Assembly (NCBI RefSeq): GCF_000022085.1
Contig: NC_011894.1
Coordinates: forward strand, 5,044,001-5,108,000
Source: Methylobacterium nodulans ORS 2060
GTDB lineage: Bacteria > Pseudomonadota > Alphaproteobacteria > Rhizobiales > Beijerinckiaceae
Direction: 5' to 3'
DNA: 64,000 bases
The position numbers and the translations under genes are program-made. Of the stretch, positions 44,421 to 53,156 are shown in pieces (within the stretch, counting starts at the first letter, position 1; each line of letters opens with the position of its first letter). The notes beneath the pieces are model-generated. The model was given only the letters and a program-made list of their open reading frames with translations, was not told the DNA's origin and did not search any database.

Positions 44421-44718
44421 CCCATCCCACGAGGGGATCAGCGAAATCCACGCGGCGCAAGGGGCGTGGGCAATAGCAAATTCTTTGTCGTGCAGAGAAT
44501 ATATTTTAGGATATAGGATCGCCTATATTCTCGTATGTATTAACTGTCCATCTGCGAGGTAGCGGCATATTCTAGAATATATGATCCAATCAGCAATATA
44601 GATGGACATATATCCTTCTGAACCAGTTGCATGCTTCGCGAACTTCTGCGATGTCAGGACGTCGCCGCCGGCGGTGACATCGGGAGCGATGTCGCCATCA
44701 ACCCAGCGGAGTCTGACC
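44421..44718 (+). promoter_or_regulatory. Repeated AT-rich leader A, copy b, joined to a leader B end
   Basis: The dyad ATATAGGATCGCCTATAT lies at 44511-44528 and ATATTCTAGAATAT at 44567-44580. Similarity to the other leader A copies ends near 44,642. The last ~50 bp (GCGGTGACATCGGGAGCGAT onward) match leader B before the decayed GlutR-like gene. Confidence 0.7.
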
Positions 44719-44979
44719 ATGACTGATCTGCGCCAAGTACCGCCCGCAGAAAACCGCCCGGAGACGGCATCAATGCCCACGCACTTCAGTATCGTCCGGG
44801 AAGCGCTGGTCGCACATTTCGGCCCCGAGCAGATCAACGGGATCGTCAGCTCGCTGCGCGAGTTCGGCGCGCACCGGCCTCCTGACCTACAATCCGCCAT
44901 CGTGGAGCAACTCGCCCATTTCTATCTCGGTGGAGAGGGTCGCTCCGCTCCCGCCCCAATGACGGAAACAGCAGCATGA
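44719..44979 (+). CDS. Unrecognised 86-residue protein coupled to sfnB
   Basis: The product starts MTDLRQVPPAENRPETASMP and has a helical centre (HFSIVREALVAHFGPEQING, then IVSSLREFGAHR) and an acidic, alanine-rich tail. No family is recognised. Its TGA overlaps the sfnB ATG by four bases (ATGA), so the two are translated together. The conserved leader and coupling suggest a real gene with a role alongside SfnB. The first residues (MTDL versus MTGL) also match the start of the decayed GlutR-like gene. Confidence 0.65.
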   Translation: MTDLRQVPPAENRPETASMPTHFSIVREALVAHFGPEQINGIVSSLREFGAHRPPDLQSAIVEQLAHFYLGGEGRSAPAPMTETAA

Positions 44980-46223
44980 CCGTTCAACCGAAGCATCCTG
45001 TCGGCAGCGGTGAGCCGGTACCCCCGGTCGAGCGCCCAGAGGGTAAGGCCTATATCATCAAGGATGATGCCGAGGCGATCGCCATTGCACACGATCTTGC
45101 GGCGCAGTTCCGGCCGGGAGCATCCGAACGGGATCGGGAGCGGATCTGGCCGAAGGACGAGCTGGATGCCTTCTCCCAAAGTGGCCTCTGGTCGATCAAT
45201 GTGCCCAAGGCCTATGGCGGACCGGAAGTGTCTTATGTGACGCTCTCGCGCGTCATTGCCATCATCTCGGAGGCCGATCCTTCGCTGGGCCAGCTCCCGC
45301 AGAACCACCTAGGTATTGTGGCAGCAATCCGCACGGTCTCAGACGAGGAGCAGAAACGGCAACTCTTCGCAGAGGTGCTCGCTGGCACCCGGTTGGGCAA
45401 TGCAATCTCTGAGTTCGGCTCCAAGCGGGCGGTCGACTTTGAGACGAAGTTCACCGATGCCGGGGATCATGTCGTGGTCAATGGCCGCAAGTTCTACGCG
45501 ACCGGCGCGCTGCTGGCGCACCGGGTTCCGATCGTGGCTCTCGATGACCAGGGGCGTGCCTGGTACGCAATCGCCGATCGTGGGGCGCCAGGTCTGACCG
45601 TCATTGATGACTGGTCGAGCTTCGGTCAGCGCACGACGCTGTCGGGCACCGTGATCCTCGACAATGTGAAGGTGCCGAAAACGCACCTCGTTCCGGGCTA
45701 CAAGGGCTATGACCGGCCGACCGCGGATAGTGCGATCTTCCAGATCATGCAAGCAGCGATCGATCTCGGCATCGCGCGGGCGGCCATCGCGGATACAATC
45801 GATTTCGTGAAGACCAAGTCTCGTGCCTGGGTCGACAGCGGGATCGATCGTGCCTCCCAGGATCCTTACACGATCCAAGCGGTTGGTGAGCTTTCGGTAC
45901 GTGCCAATGCAGCCGAGGCCGTTTTGGACCTGGCCGGGCACGCGGTGGACCGCGCCGTCGCCGAGCCAAATGAGCAGACGGTTGCAAAGGCGCAGATTGC
46001 CGTTATGGGAGCGAAAATCCTCACCACCGAGATTGCCATCCAGGCGGCAACCAAGCTTTTCGAACTCGCCGGCACCCGCTCGACCCTCGCCGAGCACAAC
46101 CTCGACAGGCATTGGCGGAACGCTCGCACCCACACGCTGCATGATCCTGTCCGCTGGAAATACGCGATCGTCGGCAATTACTACCTCAATGGCGTCAATC
46201 CGCCGTTGCATGCCTGGAGCTGA
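44976..46223 (+). CDS. sfnB: SfnB-family sulfur acquisition oxidoreductase
   Basis: This 415-residue flavoprotein has the acyl-CoA dehydrogenase fold and belongs to the SfnB group, which is linked to growth on dimethyl sulfone or sulfonates. Landmarks are YIIKDDAEAIAIAHDLAAQF, GLWSINVPKAYGGPEVSYVT, PQNHLGIVAAIRTV, the FAD-binding NAISEFGSKRAVDFETKF and the C-terminal EHNLDRHWRNARTHTLHDP. The exact reaction in this branch is not established. It fits the sfnG and mddA genes nearby. The gene overlaps the upstream 86-aa gene. Confidence 0.9.
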   Translation: MTVQPKHPVGSGEPVPPVERPEGKAYIIKDDAEAIAIAHDLAAQFRPGASERDRERIWPKDELDAFSQSGLWSINVPKAYGGPEVSYVTLSRVIAIISEADPSLGQLPQNHLGIVAAIRTVSDEEQKRQLFAEVLAGTRLGNAISEFGSKRAVDFETKFTDAGDHVVVNGRKFYATGALLAHRVPIVALDDQGRAWYAIADRGAPGLTVIDDWSSFGQRTTLSGTVILDNVKVPKTHLVPGYKGYDRPTADSAIFQIMQAAIDLGIARAAIADTIDFVKTKSRAWVDSGIDRASQDPYTIQAVGELSVRANAAEAVLDLAGHAVDRAVAEPNEQTVAKAQIAVMGAKILTTEIAIQAATKLFELAGTRSTLAEHNLDRHWRNARTHTLHDPVRWKYAIVGNYYLNGVNPPLHAWS

Positions 46224-46239
46224 TCGAAATGCCTTGCTT

Positions 46240-46440
46240 CGTGCAACTCATTTCGCCTGTCAGGGCTCTGCCGAGCAGGCCCGCTCCGCCGCAAGGCAGT
46301 GCGAGGAACGCCTGACGCGCCTCCTTGGTATCAGTGGGAGCCCGAGCCAGGGCTCCCGTACCGGCCGCCTGATCCGAGAGGTACTGGATTGGGCAGAGCG
46401 GGAACCCGATGTTGAAACGGACCTTCTGGAGGTTGCGACG
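46240..46440 (+). pseudogene. FMN reductase N-terminal remnant in frame with mddA
   Basis: The frame reads RLTRLLGISGSPSQGSRTGR, the start of an FMN reductase of the MsuE type, followed by LIREVLDWAEREPDVETDLL. It then runs directly into MddA without a stop. It may be translated as an N-terminal extension, or mddA may start alone at 46441. Confidence 0.55.
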
Positions 46441-47169
46441 ATGGGCCGGACCAGTGCGCTGCTTTATGGACTGGTTGCGTATGTGCTATCTCTGATCGCG
46501 TTTGTGTATGCGATCGGCTTTGTCGAAAACGCCGGTGTGTCCAAAACGATCGACAGCGGCGAGGCGGGCTCGTTCGGACTATCGCTTCTGATTGATATGC
46601 TGCTGCTGAGCCTGTTTGCGGTCCAGCACAGCCTCATGGCGCGCCCGTTCTTCAAGCGCTGGTGGCTCAAGGTGATCCCAGCCCCCGTTGAGCGAAGCAC
46701 CTATGTTTTGTGCGCCAGCTCCGCTCTGCTGCTGCTGTTCTGGCAGTGGCGGCCGCTCCCCGCGGAGGTCTTTAGTGTTCAGACCTCGCCGTTTGATGCG
46801 GCCCTGATCGGGCTGTCCCTGTTCGGCTGGGGCTTGGCTCTGGTCAGCACGTTCCTGATTAGTCATTTCGAGCTGTTTGGACTGCGTCAGGTTTACATGA
46901 ACTTTATCGGCCGGGACGCTCAGGATAATACGTTCAAAATCACCGGCCTGTACAACGTTGTCCGGCATCCGATCTACCTGGGCTTCATCATCGCGTTCTG
47001 GGCAACGCCCCAGATGACCGTGGGCCGGCTGCTGTTTGCCCTGGTGACCACGGCCTATATCATGGTTGGTATCGCTCATGAGGAGAAGGATCTGATCGCC
47101 AAACACGGCGATCAGTACAGGCAGTACAAACGCCAGGTCGCGATGCTGTTTCCCTTTCGTGTGAGGTGA
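46441..47169 (+). CDS. mddA: Methanethiol S-methyltransferase
   Basis: This inner-membrane enzyme methylates methanethiol with SAM to give dimethyl sulfide. The 242-residue product has about six helices and the MddA-type features: SALLYGLVAYVLSLIAFVYA, LLLLSLFAVQHSLMARPFFK, WWLKVIPAPVERSTYVL and VVRHPIYLGFIIAFWATPQM (the SAM-binding isoprenylcysteine methyltransferase-like core). EEKDLIAKHGDQYRQYKRQV follows. GGAGG lies 15 bases before the ATG. Upstream lies an in-frame FMN reductase remnant. With SfnG and SfnB close by it points to cycling of methylated sulfur compounds. Confidence 0.9.
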   Translation: MGRTSALLYGLVAYVLSLIAFVYAIGFVENAGVSKTIDSGEAGSFGLSLLIDMLLLSLFAVQHSLMARPFFKRWWLKVIPAPVERSTYVLCASSALLLLFWQWRPLPAEVFSVQTSPFDAALIGLSLFGWGLALVSTFLISHFELFGLRQVYMNFIGRDAQDNTFKITGLYNVVRHPIYLGFIIAFWATPQMTVGRLLFALVTTAYIMVGIAHEEKDLIAKHGDQYRQYKRQVAMLFPFRVR

Positions 47170-47500
47170 ACGGTTTACCGTCAGGGAAATCCGAGATCGT
47201 CTCTCGACCCAAAAGCCTGGGTGTGGGCTGCGGTCCCAAGCGCAAGGAGCGTACCGTCCCGTTGTTTGCCGATCCCGAATGGCAGGAGGTCATTCTCGAC
47301 ATCGATCCGGGAGAGCATGAGGAAGTGTGGAGGAGAATACCGGGATTGGGCGTAAGCTGGCGGGTGGTCATGGTCGGTCGATCTCCGGGGTGAGGCTTCG
47401 AACACCGTCACTCTAGCGACCTGCTGATCGGCCATGCCCGCCCAGGGCGGCGCGCTGCCCTCCGCAGGGCTCCGCGCGCCGCCCCAGAACCGTCGAGCCA
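47170..47500. other. Non-coding gap
   Basis: Short frames are present but none has a recognisable family or ribosome-binding site. It probably consists of insertion remnants. Confidence 0.4.
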
Positions 47501-47505
47501 TCGTC

Positions 47506-47813
47506 CCGATGGGCTACGGCATCCAGTTCGTCGACAGCACGCCGGTCAACGAGCAAGCCGAGGCCACAGCGGCAGCCTCTTGGGCCGAGCGCACCGAGCC
47601 GCGCCTCGACCGCTGGCATCCCGTCGACTGGGCCTGCGAGCAGAACACGGTCGAGCACCGCCTGACCAAGCCGCGCTGCCCAGGGAGGAACGGTCAAGTT
47701 GAGCGCATGAACCGCACCATCAGCTGCGCCACCCCCTGCAGCTGTTCGTGGACGTCGACAACAATGGCCGTCGGCTGAAGACGCTGCGCGGCCTCACACC
47801 CTACGGATGCCGC
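47506..47813 (+). pseudogene. IS481-family transposase fragment
   Basis: ACEQNTVEHRLTKPRCPGRN followed by GQVERMNRTI is the conserved catalytic-Glu region of IS481/IS3-like transposases. The RRLKTLRGLTPY segment that follows is in another frame. The element is heavily degraded. Confidence 0.7.
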
Positions 47814-48752
47814 ATGCCCCAATTCCGCAATTCACTTCCTCAGCTCACCGGCCGCCCATTCTTGACCGAGGGCGGGGTTGCAACCACACTGAAATTCCGA
47901 GAAAACATCGATCTTCCCGACGGTGCTCGCTTCCCCTTGCTCAATAGCGCAGAAGGTCGAGGTGCGCTCACGCGTTGCTTCGAGCCCTACCTGGAGTTGG
48001 CCAGGAGGTATCGGGTGGGCCTGATCTTGGACACGCCGACCTGGCGTGCCAATGCCGACTGGGGTGCTAAGCTCGGCTATGACGCTGACGCTTTGGCCGA
48101 GGTGAACCGGGCTGCCGTCGGCTTTGTCGACGCACTCCGGCGTCAGCACGCAGAGCCCGACCTGCCGCTCGTGCTCAACGGCGTCATCGGTCCACGAGGG
48201 GACGGGTACACGGCCGAGGCCACCATGTCGGCCGAGGATGCCGCTGCCTATCACCGCCCGCAGATCGAGGTCTTCCAGAACAGCGAAGCCGATATGGTGA
48301 GTGCCCACACCCTCACCTTCGTCGATGAGGCCATCGGCATTGCGATGGCGGCCAGGGACGCGAAGATGCCGCTGGCGATCTCCTTCACGCTGGAGACGGA
48401 CGGGCATCTGCCTTCAGGCCAAACCCTCGGCTCGGCGATCGAGGAGACGGACGCCGCTACGGGCGCCTACCCGGCCTACTACATGATCGGCTGCACGCAT
48501 CCGCTGCACTTCGAACCCGCTCTGACCCGGGATGCCAGCTGGCTCGCACGCATTCGCGGAGTACGGGCGAACGCCTCCACGAAAAGCCACGCCGACCTTG
48601 ATGGAGCGTCCGATCTCGACAGCGGCGACCCGCAGGATCTCGGCCACCGCTACGCGACCCTGCGTGGCCGATTGCCCAACCTGAATGTGCTCGGTGGTTG
48701 CTGCGGGACGGACCACCGGCACATCGAGGCGATCTGCGAAGCCTGCCTGTGA
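47814..48752 (+). CDS. Homocysteine S-methyltransferase family protein
   Basis: This cytoplasmic zinc-dependent methyltransferase (312 residues) moves a methyl group from a methyl-sulfur donor such as S-methylmethionine to a thiol. Family features are FLTEGGVATTLKFRENIDLP, a TIM-barrel core (VLNGVIGPRGDGYTAEATMS; ISFTLETDGHLPSGQTLGSA) and the zinc-binding NVLGGCCGTDHRHIEAIC at the C-terminus. The ATG at 47814 starts right after an IS481 fragment with which it is in frame. Its closeness to mddA and sfn genes suggests a role in methyl-sulfur metabolism; the substrate is inferred. Confidence 0.88.
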   Translation: MPQFRNSLPQLTGRPFLTEGGVATTLKFRENIDLPDGARFPLLNSAEGRGALTRCFEPYLELARRYRVGLILDTPTWRANADWGAKLGYDADALAEVNRAAVGFVDALRRQHAEPDLPLVLNGVIGPRGDGYTAEATMSAEDAAAYHRPQIEVFQNSEADMVSAHTLTFVDEAIGIAMAARDAKMPLAISFTLETDGHLPSGQTLGSAIEETDAATGAYPAYYMIGCTHPLHFEPALTRDASWLARIRGVRANASTKSHADLDGASDLDSGDPQDLGHRYATLRGRLPNLNVLGGCCGTDHRHIEAICEACL

Positions 48753-49330
48753 CCAGCAGCAGGTCGACCCAGAGCATTGTCATCCACCTATTGCGTGATC
48801 GCGTTGTGTGCTCGCGGCTTCCTCACCGGAATTTTGCTGTCGGTTCGAGATTGCCGAACGAGGCGGCAGGCGATGACGTAGACGTGTTGTGGCCTCCCGT
48901 AAGCGTGAGGCGCCCTGTTCGATGATCCAGTCCGAATGATTGGAGGCCGGCCGCGCTATGCGCCCAGGTTCTTCGGTTCCGGCTCAGCCCCGACATGTCG
49001 TCGCGCGTGATCTCCAAGGCCAAGCGCGTCCAATCGCCCGCCGGCAAGGTCCAGAATGAACCGCCCCGTGTGTGGATGCCCCCATGAATGCAAGCAGATT
49101 TTTGGTCTGGTAACGGCTGTGCAGTGAGGTGCGGTCGTGTATCCGGCCTGTCGGTGCGGCCATCCCGTGCCGCTGGCCTGTATGGAGATGTGCGGATCGC
49201 GTCCCTCTCGGATTTGCGCGCTCGAAGCGCTCGGGGCGGTACAGGTTTAAGCAATCCCGTCTCTTCGACTGCTGCCCTTACCCTCTCTCTGCCCTGCCTG
49301 CACTCCCCGGGGCGCCGGAGCCTGGCGGCT
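48753..49330. other. Non-coding region, nothing recognised
   Basis: Nearly 580 bp contain only low-quality frames. Parts may be IS remnants, but none is assignable. Confidence 0.4.
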
Positions 49331-49449
49331 GATCAGGCTGCCAGGACCGGTTTCCGGTACACCTCGCCGCGGACGGCCAGCGCCCAGATCGTCCGCGCCA
49401 TCTTGTTGGCGAGTGCAACCACCACCAGCATGTGGGGCTTTCGCGCCAT
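49331..49449 (-). pseudogene. IS110-family transposase C-terminal fragment
   Basis: The minus strand reads PHMLVVVALANKMARTIWAL then AVRGEVYRKPV, the usual IS110 C-terminus (compare VVSVALANKTARIAWAVMTR in the intact copy at 61185). It is cut by the IS481 insertion at 49457. Confidence 0.8.
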
Positions 49450-49456
49450 CATTTGC

Positions 49457-50673
49457 AGTAGTCAGGACTTGATCTGACGGACGGTGTCGCGAAGCTGAGG
49501 CGCGAGCCGAGGCCGGGCGCGGAGTGGTCGGGATGCGCAGCGCCCGGCCTCGGCGTTCGAGAGGACACCGGCCCTGACGAAGGAGCAGAAGCTCATCCGG
49601 GCCAAGCTCGGCCTGCTGGAACTGGCCAAGCAGCTCGGCAACGTGAGCCAAGCCTGCAAGCTGATGGGCTACTCGCGTGACAGCTTCTACCGCTTCCGCG
49701 AGCTCTACGAGACCGGCGGCGAGGTGGCGCTGCAGGAGTTAAGCCGACGCAAGCCCCTCCTGAAGAACCGCACCGCGCCGGAGGTGGAGGCGCTGACCGT
49801 CGAGCTCGCGCTGGAGCAGCCGGCCTTCGGGCAGATCCGGGTCGCCAACGCGGTGCGCGCGCGCGGCCATTCGATCTCGCCAGCGGGGGTGCGCGGGGTC
49901 TGGCAGCGCCACGATCTGGAGACGATGAAGAAGCGGCTCCAGGCGCTCGAGGCCAAGGTCGCCCAGGAAGGGCTGGTCCTCACCGAGGGCCAACTGGCCG
50001 CCCTGGAGAAGGCCAAGGCCGAAAAGGAGACCCACGGTGAGTTCGAGAGCGCGTGCCCGGGCTACTGCGGGGCGCAGGACACCTTCTACGTCGGCACGAT
50101 GAGGGAGGTCGGGCGCCTCGACCAGCAGACCTTCATCGACACCGACACCAAGGTGGCCTTTGCCAAGCTCTACGACCGCAAGACGGCCCTGACCGCGGCC
50201 GACCTGCTCAACGACCGCGTGCTGCCGTTCTTCGACGAGCACGCGGTGAAGCTGTGCCGGGTGCTGACCGACCGCGGCACCGAATATTGTGGCAACCCAG
50301 AGCACCACGAGTACGAACTCTACCTGGCGGTCGAGGACGTGGACCATTCGCGCACCAAGGCCAAGAACCCGCAGACGAACGGGATCGTCGAGCGCTTCCA
50401 CAAGACGGTGCTGAACGAGTTCTACCGCGTGGCCTTCCGCAAGCGGATCTACGGCTCGCTGGCCGAGCTGCAGGCAGATCTGGATGCCTGGATGCGCAGC
50501 TACAACGAGGAGCGCCCGCACCAGGGCCGCTGGTGCTTCGGCAAGACGCCGATGCAGACCTTCCTTGACGCTGTCCCACTTGCTCGGGAGAAGATGATCG
50601 CGGCCTGATCGGGATCAGGCAGACGAGACCGACCACATCCAGACATCGTCTGTCAGGTCAAATTCCAGCTACT
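49457..50673 (+). mobile_element. IS481-family insertion sequence
   Basis: The ends are imperfect inverted repeats of ~30 bp. The left end AGTAGTCAGGACTTGATCTG aligns with the reverse complement AGTAGCTGGAATTTGACCTG at the right. No target duplication is obvious. It has cut an IS110 fragment on the left and a MocR-type gene on the right. Confidence 0.8.
49574..50608 (+). CDS. IS481-family transposase
   Basis: This DDE transposase of the IS481 family has an N-terminal helix-turn-helix ([20 protein letters not shown]) and the catalytic core. Core landmarks are [40 protein letters not shown] and [19 protein letters not shown] with the catalytic Glu. The conserved N-terminus begins [14 protein letters not shown] at a CTG (49574). 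The first conventional start is a GTG at 49643, which would remove most of the DNA-binding helix. It therefore either uses CTG or has lost its start codon. Otherwise the frame is intact. Confidence 0.85.
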   Translation: MTKEQKLIRAKLGLLELAKQLGNVSQACKLMGYSRDSFYRFRELYETGGEVALQELSRRKPLLKNRTAPEVEALTVELALEQPAFGQIRVANAVRARGHSISPAGVRGVWQRHDLETMKKRLQALEAKVAQEGLVLTEGQLAALEKAKAEKETHGEFESACPGYCGAQDTFYVGTMREVGRLDQQTFIDTDTKVAFAKLYDRKTALTAADLLNDRVLPFFDEHAVKLCRVLTDRGTEYCGNPEHHEYELYLAVEDVDHSRTKAKNPQTNGIVERFHKTVLNEFYRVAFRKRIYGSLAELQADLDAWMRSYNEERPHQGRWCFGKTPMQTFLDAVPLAREKMIAA

Positions 50674-51257
50674 ACAGTATCCACGAGGACGGCATCGCCG
50701 GGCCGCGCCACCAGGCGCAGCGCGATGTCGATGGCGTGCTGGGCGCCGTTGCACAGGAACAGCCGCGCCGGGTCCACGATGAACGAGCCGCCGGAGACGG
50801 AGGCGGCAATGATCTCGCGATGCTGCCGGATACCGCCGTGGGGATGGTAGCTCAGGAGGGGCGCGAGCTCGCGCCCCTGCGACACCTCGGCCAACAGCCC
50901 TGATAGGATCTCGATCTCGCGCCCATCAGCCGGCACGTTCAACGCCAGGTTCACGGGCTCGCGCGCAGCGGACGCCTCGTCGCGGCCCGGGGCGGGCCGG
51001 CGCACAAAGGTGCCTTGCCCCACATGGCCGCTGACGATGCCGCGCTGCTCGGCCTCCTGATAGGCCTTGCTCACGGTGCCAACGGACAGGCCAAGTTGCT
51101 GCGCCAACTCCCGGTGGGGGGGCAGGCGGAAACCGTCAGTCAACCGGCCTTCGGTGACATCCTGTTCCAGGGCGTTCACCAGAGCCAGATAACGCGGCCC
51201 GGAGGGTGACAACTGCCTGGGCAACCATCCGGCGAACTTCGTCCTGTCCATGCCCAT
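50674..51257 (-). pseudogene. MocR-type GntR regulator, cut by IS481
   Basis: The N-terminal winged helix (QDVTEGRLTDGFRLPPHREL, then AQQLGLSVGTVSKAYQEAEQ) is followed by the beginning of an aminotransferase-like PLP domain (YHPHGGIRQHREIIAASVSG, LCNGAQHAIDIALRLV). The sequence stops at the IS481 end, so the PLP-binding lysine region is missing. It is downstream of the aldehyde dehydrogenase remnant on the same strand, and the two were probably a regulator-enzyme set. Confidence 0.8.
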
Positions 51258-51298
51258 CAGCTGATATTTCCTTTCCCGGCCCGTTTCACTTCGGGCCG

Positions 51299-51965
51299 CT
51301 ATATCTGAAGGTGGCCGACGTATTTCTTGACCGTATAGGCCTCAAGTCCCTCGATGCCACCTTCGCGGCCCCAGCCGCTGTCGCCAATGCCGCCGAAGGG
51401 CGTTTCCGGGATCGTGACGACCATCTGATTGATGCCGATGGTCCCGACCGCAAGCTCCTCCGCGATACGATTGACGGTCGCGGCGGAGCCGGTGAAGGCA
51501 TATCCGGCCAGCCCATAGGACAGCGCATTCGCCCGTGCCAGCGCTTGGTCGATCTCATCAACAGGTTGCACCAGCGCAAGCGGGCCAAACGGTTCGTGCG
51601 TCATGGCCTTCGCGTGGTTGGGCATGTCCGCCAAGATGGTCGGCCTGTACATCAGGCCTGTCCCCTTGAGGCGTTCACCGCCGGCGATAAGCCGGGAGCG
51701 TTAGCACGGTCGCGATGTGGTCGAGCCGCTCGCGCATCAGGTTTGCGGCGCGACGCAGGATCTCGCCCCGCTCGTAGGGCGAAGTACGCTTCCAGCCCTC
51801 GAAGGCCCGGCTCGCCGCCATCAGTGCGCGGTCAAGTTCTGCCGTACCGGCGTGAGCGAGCGCGCCAAGAGGCTGTTCCGTAGCAGGGTTGAGAACGATC
51901 TCGCTCCCTGCTTCAGTTCCTTCGATCCATTCGCCGCCGATGCGGAGAGCCAGTTTCGTGTACAT
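51299..51965 (-). pseudogene. Aldehyde dehydrogenase with a large internal deletion
   Basis: The N-terminal ~85 residues (RIGGEWIEGTEAGSEIVLNP through RRAANLMRERLDHIATVLT) are joined near 51,690 to the C-terminal ~125 (GLMYRPTILADMPNHAKAMT through YTVKKYVGHLQI). About 250 residues with the catalytic Cys and Glu are missing and the frame shifts at the join. It resembles succinate- or 2-oxoglutarate-semialdehyde dehydrogenases. AAGGA precedes the ATG at 51965. Confidence 0.8.
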
Positions 51966-52072
51966 GTTGCATTCCTTGGACAGTGGAAGGTGCACTCAGA
52001 CGCCAGTCAGTCGGAAGCCCGCTGGGAGCGGGTCCTCCGGGTCGAGGTTAGAACGCATGGGGACCCCTCCCC

Positions 52073-52972
52073 TCAGGCCTTGGCCCACCGGGCGAGGCCG
52101 GCATCGGCAATGATCTTGGCGATGGCGGCCTTTTGTTCGTCTGCCAGCGGCAGCAGCGGCAGGCGCGGGCCGCCGGCGTCGCGCCCAAGCTGGCTCATGG
52201 TCTCCTTGATGGCCGCGTAATAGGACCCGGACTGGAAGCAGCGATACAAGGCGCAGACATCGCGACCGAGGTCCTCCAGGGCCTTGTCCCCGCTGAGCGC
52301 CTTGTCCCAGTAGGCGCGGATCAAGGGGCCGGCGATCTGGTGCGCCATGGCGATGACCCCATGGGCGCCCACGGCCCGGGCGGGAACGATCATGGTCTCG
52401 TAGCCGACGAAGACGCGGAGGTTGTCACCCACGCGCTGCACGAGCTCGCTCACCTGGGTGATGTCGCCGGAGCTGTCCTTGATGGCAACCACGGTCCGCA
52501 GCGCGGAGAGCTGCTCCACCAGCGCCGGGGTGAGCTCGATTTTCGCCCGGCGCGGGCTGTTGTAGAGCATCAGCGGCAGCGGGGTGTTGCGCGAGATGTG
52601 CGCGAAGAAGGCCACGACCTCACGCGGGCTCGGCATGGCGTAGATCGGCGGCAGGATCAGGCCGCCCGCGCAGCCCGCCGCGACCGCGGACTGGCACGCT
52701 TCCAGGACATCCTCCACCCGGAGGTCGGCGACACCGGCCAGCACGGGCACGCGGCGCGCCGCGTGGTCAACGGCCAGCTTGAACAGGCGCGCGCGTTCGG
52801 CTTTGGTGAGGGCATAGAACTCGCCGGTGCTGCCGGCGGCCACCACGCCCTGCGCGCCATTGGCGATCGCGTCGTCGATGAGCGCCTTGTACCGGATCTC
52901 GTTGATGGAGCCATCGGCTCCGAAGGGGGTGACGAGAACGGGGAAGATGCCACCCCAGTCTGCACGGGCCAT
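52073..52972 (-). CDS. Dihydrodipicolinate synthase/N-acetylneuraminate lyase family protein, copy 2
   Basis: This 299-residue class I aldolase is nearly identical to the one at 24343. Differences include RRAKIELTP versus RRAGINLTP and MIVPARAV versus MIVRARAV, that is, near the active-site mouth. Catalytic Lys (VVAIKDSSGDI) and GSTGEF are present. It lies between the intact GlutR-like gene upstream and the deleted aldehyde dehydrogenase downstream, all on the minus strand. An aldol reaction between a 2-oxo acid and a semialdehyde is a natural guess but unproven. Confidence 0.85.
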   Translation of the reverse strand: MARADWGGIFPVLVTPFGADGSINEIRYKALIDDAIANGAQGVVAAGSTGEFYALTKAERARLFKLAVDHAARRVPVLAGVADLRVEDVLEACQSAVAAGCAGGLILPPIYAMPSPREVVAFFAHISRNTPLPLMLYNSPRRAKIELTPALVEQLSALRTVVAIKDSSGDITQVSELVQRVGDNLRVFVGYETMIVPARAVGAHGVIAMAHQIAGPLIRAYWDKALSGDKALEDLGRDVCALYRCFQSGSYYAAIKETMSQLGRDAGGPRLPLLPLADEQKAAIAKIIADAGLARWAKA

Positions 52973-53156
52973 GCTTTACTGTCCTTGTGTGGCAGATGTG
53001 GTCGAGGGTGCGCCCGCCGCGGCCGCGAGAGGACCGAGACGGCGGGCCTGTTCCGTGAAGCGGCCGACGAAGGCCGCGAGCCGCGGGTTGGCGCCCGACA
53101 GGGGGTGTGCCGCTTTGGGGTTACGGTGCCTTCACGGAAAGATCGAGTTGCGCTGT

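Noticed and set aside
48823..49254. Minus-strand frame of about 140 codons
   Set aside because: There is no ribosome-binding site, no domain and irregular composition, and it lies among IS debris.
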